The notes beneath the pieces are model-generated. The model did no database searches. It was given only the letters and a program-made list of their open reading frames with translations, and was not told the DNA's origin. Positions 58,814-64,000 of a DNA stretch of 64,000 bases are shown here, in pieces. Both the position numbers and the translations under genes were made by a program. The stretch lies in the NCBI GenBank assembly GCA_045544455.1, contig JAZPYZ010000018.1, forward strand, positions 1-64,000, in the 5' to 3' direction. This DNA is from JAZPYZ01 sp045544455 (GTDB lineage: Bacteria > Bacillota > Clostridia > Oscillospirales > Acutalibacteraceae). Position 1 is the first letter of the stretch, and the number at the start of each line of letters is the position of its first letter.

Positions 58814-59632
58814 TCACAGATAGTGTTCCCAAATATACCGCGCGACGTGTTCGTCGTTGCGGCAGACCACTTCGTCGGCTATCGCTTTGAGTTCTTCGTA
58901 GGCGTTGCCCATCGCCAGTCCTAACCCGGCACAAGCCACGCTGCTGCGATCGTTGATGGTATCGCCCACCGCGATGGTATCGTTTGGCGCCACGCCCAAT
59001 TTGTCGGCTAACGTCAACAATGCTGTGCCTTTGCCGGCCTTGTTCGAGAACACTTCAAAACTGTTCAGGTTACACACGGCCGTCTGCACCGTTCCCAGTG
59101 CGTCGATCCGCGCTCGGCACGCTTCCAGTTCATCGTCGTCGGCAAAAAACGCCGAGATCATCTCGATCTCATCCAACCCTCGGCAAAACCCGTCAAAATC
59201 ATCCACTTGTCGACTGAAATCGTATAGAAACTGAATATAGGCATCGTCTAATCGGTATCGGCGATAAGCCTCTTCGTTATGCTCATCGGCCCGCACGTAA
59301 CAATGCCCTTTGTGTCGCACCGACAAACTCGTGCGATAATCGGCGAAGATATCCAATACCGCCGTATACACGTCCGGCTCCATCCCGAAGATGAGTTGTT
59401 CGCCGGTGACGCGATCGTAAATCATCGAGCCATCTCCGCCGATGATATAGCGCACCGCCGGATGGTTGCGCACATATTCGGGAATCTCATACAAAGCCCG
59501 CCCCGAACACGGCACAAACTGTACGCCTTTAGCATCTATATCAACGATGGCTTGGTTGTTTTCGGGACTCAGCGATTTGTCCGCTTGCAATAACGTTCCG
59601 TCCAAATCACAGGCCACTATCCGGTACGACAT
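58814..59632 (-). CDS. Cof-type HAD-IIB hydrolase
   Basis: The 272-residue protein has motif I ACDLDGTLL, motif II PCSGRALYEIPEY and motif III GDTINDRSSVACAGLGLAMGNA, with the large IIB cap between. Cof-type enzymes dephosphorylate sugar phosphates, pyridoxal phosphate or flavin nucleotides; specificity is not readable here. ATG 59632 follows AAAGGACG; the longer frame lacks a site. Monocistronic. Confidence 0.9.
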   Translation of the reverse strand: MSYRIVACDLDGTLLQADKSLSPENNQAIVDIDAKGVQFVPCSGRALYEIPEYVRNHPAVRYIIGGDGSMIYDRVTGEQLIFGMEPDVYTAVLDIFADYRTSLSVRHKGHCYVRADEHNEEAYRRYRLDDAYIQFLYDFSRQVDDFDGFCRGLDEIEMISAFFADDDELEACRARIDALGTVQTAVCNLNSFEVFSNKAGKGTALLTLADKLGVAPNDTIAVGDTINDRSSVACAGLGLAMGNAYEELKAIADEVVCRNDEHVARYIWEHYL

Positions 59633-59748
59633 CTGATCACGTCCTTTGTATGATAAAAGCAAGTTTATTATAGAGAATTCAGGTGATTAAGTCAAGAGAC
59701 AGGCTAAGTTCATATACTGATACAAATACGCATAAAGGAGTATCGGAT

Positions 59749-60240
59749 ATGAAAACAGAAAGTCGATTCCAAACGGTTGGCCGTGTATTGCAAACCAAAC
59801 CGGCGGCAGTCGCCGTGATACGCGGTATCGATCCGCAACTGCGCGGCACAGTTCGGTTTTATTCCACCCGGTACGGGGTGTTGGTGGCGGCGGATATCGG
59901 CGGATTACCGTTGGCAACGGCCGACTGCACCAAACCGGTATTTGGGTTCCATATCCACGAAGGCACAACCTGTACCGGCCCGTCGTCCGATCCGTTTGCG
60001 GACGTCGGTTCGCACTATAATCCCGACGATTGTCCGCACCCGTCCCACGCCGGAGACCTGCCGCCGTTGTTCGAGGCCGGTGGCCGTGCGTTTACGGCGT
60101 TTCTCACCGACCGGTTCACGGTACGGGAGATCATCGGCAAAACCGTGATCATCCACTCGTCGCCGGACGATTTTACCACCCAACCGGCCGGTAATGCCGG
60201 CACCAAAATCGCTTGCGGCGAAATTGTTGCCATGCGATAA
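59749..60240 (+). CDS. Cu/Zn superoxide dismutase family protein without signal peptide
   Basis: ATG 59749 follows AAAGGAG, giving 163 residues. All metal ligands of Cu/Zn SOD are identifiable: copper His68, His70 (FHIHE), His89 and His136 (IIHSSPDD); zinc His89, His97, His100 and Asp103 (CPHPSHAGDL). The disulphide pair Cys75 and Cys156 is present; Arg near the active site is replaced by a lysine or absent, because TQPAGNAGTKIACG ends the domain. Most bacterial SodC proteins are exported, but this one has no signal, a pattern seen in some Firmicutes. Enzymatic activity is likely but unproven. Confidence 0.85.
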   Translation: MKTESRFQTVGRVLQTKPAAVAVIRGIDPQLRGTVRFYSTRYGVLVAADIGGLPLATADCTKPVFGFHIHEGTTCTGPSSDPFADVGSHYNPDDCPHPSHAGDLPPLFEAGGRAFTAFLTDRFTVREIIGKTVIIHSSPDDFTTQPAGNAGTKIACGEIVAMR

Positions 60241-60276
60241 ACAAAGCGGTATCGCCAACGCGATACCGCTTTGTTA
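60241..60276. terminator. Bidirectional terminator, SOD versus NlpC/P60
   Basis: A perfect 14-bp stem (60241-60254 with 60261-60274) starting right at the SOD stop. Confidence 0.9.
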
Positions 60277-60283
60277 TGTATCG

Positions 60284-61729
60284 TTATTTCGGTTGCACCA
60301 GTTGAATCGCCGCGATATGCTCCAACCACGTGCGGCCGTCGGCACGCTCGATATCCAACGTGTTGACCACCACGTTCGACACGTGTTCGGCGTTGCCGTT
60401 TTGTAAAAACGAGCCGGTCGCACTGATGACGTAATCGTTACCGTCCACTCGCCCGAGATACAGCATGATATGTCCCGGGAAATACAACAGCGCCCCGGCC
60501 GGCGTCTCGTCGAGTGTCGCGCGTTTTTCGTCGGCGGTTTGGTTGCTGACGTCGATGCGTGTTAACCCGGCGGCGTCTTGTTGATTGATGGACGCGCGCG
60601 GTAACACCAATCCAAAACAGGAGAAGATCTCATGCACAATGCCCGAACAATCGTTGGCGTTGAACATACCGGCCCATCCGTACCGATCACCCAATAGTTT
60701 AAACGCTTGCCGCAACACGTTTTCACGCGTATACGGCAGATACCCCACGTTGACGTCCGCCGCTATCGGAATTAACGCATATTCGTTGTATAGCAACCCG
60801 GTTTCGGGATCTCGTACCGGCAACAACACAATGTAGTTGCCGTAGGTACGCCGTCCGTTGATCTCTTTGGGCGCTTCGTCGGCCGAAACCAGTGGCAACT
60901 TGGTACCCATCGGCAACACCAGATTGCTCAGCGCCGGCGTCAACGGATCTTCGGTCAACCGCAACTCCTTGCCGGTCACCACCAAAAACTCGCTTTGTTG
61001 TTGCCGCATCATCCATTCGTCGCGGCTTTCGCAGATGGCGATACACTCTTTTTTAATCCAACCGCGCATGCCGTACATCAAACAGTAATACCATTCACCG
61101 TCTTGACTGTCGTGCAGAATACATACCGGCAGATACGGCAAACATTCCGAACTGACCCCCGCATCGTAAAAGGTATCGTCGGCGGTTTCCCCGATAAAGG
61201 TATCGGTAGGCCAGGTGCGCACGTCGGTGCGTTTGACCGAATACCCAAACAACACCGTAGCGGTTTTCCCGACCGAATCGACGTTGCATTGTTTCATCAA
61301 CGAATCCCAAAACGCCATATCGGTCGATTCACCGTCGACGTAAAACGCAAACGGATCTTGCGGTACGCGACAAGACACGTAATGTCGCACAAAATCGCCC
61401 GACACGATCGGTTCCACGTCGGTCAACGCAAACGCGTGCCCGTTCGGATCGTCTAACAATTCGTCTGCGTGCTCATTATATGCCGCGATCTCGTCGGTGG
61501 TCATCACCACTTCGCGGTGTTCGTCTCGCAACCAGTATTCGACGTCCAACATCTCCATCGTCACGCCGCCGGCCAATCGCACGTACGGATCATCGCCGTC
61601 GGTATCGGCCGAATCACCGGTTTGAGACTCGCCCGGCACAGATGGCCGCACCTCTTCTTCGTTGGCCGTGTCGGAACATCCGGTCAACAGGAATAACAGA
61701 CTTAACCACAACGCGATCCATCGCTTCAT
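60284..61729 (-). CDS. NlpC/P60 peptidoglycan endopeptidase lipoprotein
   Basis: Start ATG 61729 follows GAAGGG. The 481-residue protein has a lipobox LTGC with Cys18, an N-terminal stabilising domain, SH3-like modules in the middle (around 200-320, with GWIKKECIAI), and a C-terminal NlpC/P60 domain with Cys361 (ANDCSGIVHE) and the partner His in FPGHIMLYLG. Related gamma-D-glutamyl-diaminopimelate peptidases with this architecture cut murein stem peptides outside the membrane. It is divergent from the serpin lipoprotein, with 116 bp between starts. Confidence 0.88.
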   Translation of the reverse strand: MKRWIALWLSLLFLLTGCSDTANEEEVRPSVPGESQTGDSADTDGDDPYVRLAGGVTMEMLDVEYWLRDEHREVVMTTDEIAAYNEHADELLDDPNGHAFALTDVEPIVSGDFVRHYVSCRVPQDPFAFYVDGESTDMAFWDSLMKQCNVDSVGKTATVLFGYSVKRTDVRTWPTDTFIGETADDTFYDAGVSSECLPYLPVCILHDSQDGEWYYCLMYGMRGWIKKECIAICESRDEWMMRQQQSEFLVVTGKELRLTEDPLTPALSNLVLPMGTKLPLVSADEAPKEINGRRTYGNYIVLLPVRDPETGLLYNEYALIPIAADVNVGYLPYTRENVLRQAFKLLGDRYGWAGMFNANDCSGIVHEIFSCFGLVLPRASINQQDAAGLTRIDVSNQTADEKRATLDETPAGALLYFPGHIMLYLGRVDGNDYVISATGSFLQNGNAEHVSNVVVNTLDIERADGRTWLEHIAAIQLVQPK

Positions 61730-61784
61730 AGGGCCCAACCCTTCTTTAATAATATTGTATTAACTATAAAATATGAAATAAGTT

Positions 61785-61813
61785 TTGTCAAATATCGGGA
61801 AGTATGATATACT
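61785..61813 (+). promoter_or_regulatory. Serpin gene promoter
   Basis: TTGTCA (61785-61790), 17 bp, TATACT (61808-61813). Confidence 0.75.
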
Positions 61814-61845
61814 ATAAAGGAACGATACGTGAAAGGGGATTGACC

Positions 61846-63087
61846 ATGAAACGAAACGCGTTTTTATCGGTGATAGCGTGGCTGGCGATCGTGGCGATGT
61901 TGTGCATGCTCACCGGTTGTACCGCCGGTGTCGGCGCGACCGATCTGATGGCCGATATCACCCCCAATCCGTCCGATGACGTGGCGGATCTGGACGAGGA
62001 GACCGTCTTGACCGATTTTGCGGTCCGGTTGTTCCAAGCAAGCGCCGCCGATGGGCAAAACCGATCGGTATCGCCGCTTTCGGTGTTGTATGCGTTGGCC
62101 ATGACTGCCAACGGCGCCAAAGGAGATACCTTGTCCCAGATGGAATCGGTGTTGGGATCGTCGGTCAAAACCCTTAACCCTTATTTATATACGTATCTGT
62201 CTGCGTTATCACAAGACGATGCGTTGCATTTGGCCAATTCGGTATGGTTCACGGATGACAGTCGCTTTAAGGTAGAATCGGACTTTTTACAAACCAATGC
62301 CGATTATTATGGGGCGGATGTGTTTCGCACGCCGTTCGACGACGCGACTTTAAACGATATTAACGAATGGATAGAAACCGAAACCGACGGCATGATCGAA
62401 CACGTGTTAGACGAGATTCCCGATAAGGCGGTCATGTATCTCATCAACGCGTTGGCGTTTGAAGCTGAATGGGAAACCGTATATAGCGAGGACACCGTCC
62501 ACCCGGGACGGTTCACCGACGAGTCGGGAGCTGTTCACACGACCACCTTTATGTACGCCACCGATGATCACTATATCGAGGACGATCACGCAACCGGATT
62601 TATCAAGTATTATCAAGGTCGTCGGTATGCGTTTGCGGCATTATTGCCGGACGAAGGGGTGGCGCTGAACGACTATGTTGCCGGATTGACCGGTGAACGA
62701 TTGCACCGGTTGTTGCAAAATGCTAAGAATACACCGGTCGATACTGCGATCCCGAAATTCGAGGCCGTGAGTGACGTGGAGTTGTCCGATACGTTGGCGG
62801 CCATGGGTATGCCGGATGCGTTCGACCGTGAACGTGCGGATTTTACCGCGCTTGGCCACGCGGTCGACGGTAACGTTCACATCAACCGTGTGTTGCATAA
62901 GACCTTTATATCGGTGGCGGAACAAGGCACCAAAGCCGGTGCCGCGACCGTGGTGGAAATGGTCAAGGCCACCGGTTTGGACCGGCCGGAAAACCACGTC
63001 GTTTATCTCAACCGCCCGTTTGTGTATCTGTTGATCGATTGTGAAACCAACACGCCGTTCTTTATCGGCACAATGTATCAACCGTAA
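61846..63087 (+). CDS. Serpin-family protease inhibitor lipoprotein
   Basis: ATG 61846 follows GAAAGGGG. The 413-residue protein has a lipobox LTGC with Cys25 and then a full serpin fold: NRSVSPLSVLYALAMTANGAKG, LANSVWF, INALAFEAEWE, and the C-terminal NRPFVYLLID. The reactive-loop hinge is EQGTKAGAAT (359-368), typical of inhibitory serpins; counting from it puts P1-P1' at Ala375-Thr376, although a shift of a residue is possible. Serpins trap serine proteases by loop insertion. Gut Clostridia such as Eubacterium siraeum have inhibitory serpins (siropins). A lipid-anchored form would shield surface proteins from host or rival proteases. Confidence 0.92.
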   Translation: MKRNAFLSVIAWLAIVAMLCMLTGCTAGVGATDLMADITPNPSDDVADLDEETVLTDFAVRLFQASAADGQNRSVSPLSVLYALAMTANGAKGDTLSQMESVLGSSVKTLNPYLYTYLSALSQDDALHLANSVWFTDDSRFKVESDFLQTNADYYGADVFRTPFDDATLNDINEWIETETDGMIEHVLDEIPDKAVMYLINALAFEAEWETVYSEDTVHPGRFTDESGAVHTTTFMYATDDHYIEDDHATGFIKYYQGRRYAFAALLPDEGVALNDYVAGLTGERLHRLLQNAKNTPVDTAIPKFEAVSDVELSDTLAAMGMPDAFDRERADFTALGHAVDGNVHINRVLHKTFISVAEQGTKAGAATVVEMVKATGLDRPENHVVYLNRPFVYLLIDCETNTPFFIGTMYQP

Positions 63088-63097
63088 GACGGTATAT

Positions 63098-63137
63098 AAA
63101 AACCGCCCTGCATCACAGGATGCAAGGCGGTTTTTTT
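63098..63137. terminator. Bidirectional terminator after serpin gene
   Basis: AAAAACCGCC and TGCATC pair with GATGCA and GGCGGTTTTT, with one unpaired base on each side. Confidence 0.85.
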
Positions 63138-63142
63138 GTGTA

Positions 63143-64000
63143 TCAATATAAGGTTTTGGTGCGACGGATCGGTTCACAGGTGTAGTTGACACCGAGTTTT
63201 TTCAACACCGATTGATCGGCGTCGCACAGCATCACCGACGAGTGCAATTCCATATCGCGTAACCGGGTGATTTGCGACAACGCTTTACTCGCTTGCGGAT
63301 TGACCGAAGCGCTGGATGACAACGCGATCAACATCTCGTTGGAATCCAAATGCGACGTCGCCGACCGGAAGGTCTCGCGTTTGAGTTTTACGATCGGTTC
63401 GATAAACGTTTGCGCCAACAACGGCACGTCGTCATCGATGCCGGCCATCACTTTTAGCGCGTTGAGCAACGCCGCCGAAACCGAGCCGAGCAGATCGGTG
63501 GATTTGCCGGTCACGATGGTGCCGTCATCCAGTTCAATCGCCACCGCGTGGGCGTTGGCCATGTTCGCTTTGTTCAACGCATATTGTACTACCGGCCGAT
63601 GTTCCGGCGTCACGCCGGCTTGTTTCATGATCGATTCGGCCTTGCTCACGGCGCTGTCACCGACCAGGCCCATTGCTTTGTCACATTGCACTTTATAGTA
63701 TCGGCGCACGATCTCGGTTTTCGCCGCGTCACACACCACCGCATCGTCCACGATGCAGTTACCCACCATGTTAACACCCATATCGGTGGGGGATTGATAC
63801 GGACATTCCCCAAGGATGTTTTCCAAAATAGCGCGCAAAAGCGGAAACGCTTCGACGTCGCGGTTGTAGTTGACGGTGGTTTCGCCGTACGCTTCGAGAT
63901 GGAACGGATCGATCATATTCAGGTCGTTGAGATCGGCAGTCGCCGCCTCATATGCCAGGTTGACGGGGTGTTTCAGTGGCAGGTTCCAGATCGGGAAGGT
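63143..64000 (-). CDS. DUF1846 (UPF0371) protein, N-terminal part outside window
   Basis: The frame is open to the window end, so the N-terminal roughly 200 residues lie beyond. The visible part includes PLKHPVNLAYEAATADLNDLN, IDPFHLEAYG, TVNYNRDVEAFP, SPTDMGVNMVGNCI and the C-terminal domain with ELDDGTIVTGK. These fit DUF1846/UPF0371, a family of about 500-residue cytoplasmic proteins common in anaerobic Firmicutes; a structure is known but the function is not established. It converges on the serpin gene and is unlikely to be functionally tied to it. Confidence 0.88.
   Translation of the reverse strand, partial: TFPIWNLPLKHPVNLAYEAATADLNDLNMIDPFHLEAYGETTVNYNRDVEAFPLLRAILENILGECPYQSPTDMGVNMVGNCIVDDAVVCDAAKTEIVRRYYKVQCDKAMGLVGDSAVSKAESIMKQAGVTPEHRPVVQYALNKANMANAHAVAIELDDGTIVTGKSTDLLGSVSAALLNALKVMAGIDDDVPLLAQTFIEPIVKLKRETFRSATSHLDSNEMLIALSSSASVNPQASKALSQITRLRDMELHSSVMLCDADQSVLKKLGVNYTCEPIRRTKTLY

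Noticed and set aside
1..64000. CRISPR arrays, tRNA and rRNA genes
   Set aside because: No regularly spaced repeats, T-loop signatures or rRNA-like stretches were seen on either strand by eye.

Overview
The window looks like a chromosomal segment of an anaerobic, endospore-forming Gram-positive bacterium of the class Clostridia, probably a gut or rumen carbohydrate degrader related to Oscillospirales. The reasons are the germination genes spoVAC and spoVAD, a typical Firmicute order rimP-nusA-rnpM-ylxQ-infB-rbfA-nrnA-truB-ribF-rpsO-pnp, strong Shine-Dalgarno sites, many lipoprotein signal peptides, pyruvate formate-lyase with its activase, and a dockerin domain. The background is moderately GC-rich; the stretch from about 29.4 to 35.3 kb is visibly more AT-rich. 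I saw no tRNA, rRNA, CRISPR array, transposase or integrase.

Layout. 1-9.8 kb: extracellular and sugar genes: the end of an InlB-repeat surface protein, a 34-residue peptide, two paralogous GH71/GH99-like secreted proteins (one a lipoprotein, one with an internal dockerin), a sialate O-acetylesterase-like esterase and a GH130 phosphorylase. 9.8-21.4 kb: translation and RNA-processing cluster, with a RibF-HAD fusion and structured leaders before rpsO and pnp. 21.5-28.9 kb: orphan sugar-binding lipoprotein, DMT exporter, hisS-aspS and minD-mgsA. 28.9-35.3 kb: spoVAC followed by an AT-rich island (AraC regulator, DMT transporter, glycosidase, polysaccharide deacetylase, broken GH2) in which the last 104 bp of spoVAC occur three times. 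35.4-40.6 kb: a TetR-controlled pair of membrane proteins and pflBA behind a ZTP riboswitch. 40.6-45.6 kb: a truncated deacetylase, spoVAD, an orphan phage-baseplate-like protein, MATE and MGMT genes. 45.6-53.3 kb: GH3, an FAD oxidoreductase, two sugar isomerase-like enzymes and a second MATE exporter. 53.3-64 kb: a DeoR regulator, proBA, HAD phosphatases, an SPFH protein, a Cu/Zn superoxide dismutase, an NlpC/P60 lipoprotein, a serpin lipoprotein and a DUF1846 protein cut by the window edge.

How the parts work together. Secreted and lipid-anchored proteins (dockerin/GH99-like, sugar-binding protein) would act on polysaccharide outside the cell; the cytoplasmic esterase, GH130 phosphorylase, GH3 enzyme and isomerases would process imported oligosaccharides. 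PflB yields formate for C1 metabolism, and its leader senses ZTP, the alarmone of 10-formyl-tetrahydrofolate shortage. The most unusual structure is the serial repetition of the spoVAC 3' end. Two extra in-frame copies begin at the same base after similar upstream junctions, and each copy has a different C-terminal tail. This is what tandem insertion of small cassettes into the end of a sporulation gene would leave, although no recombinase gene is visible here.
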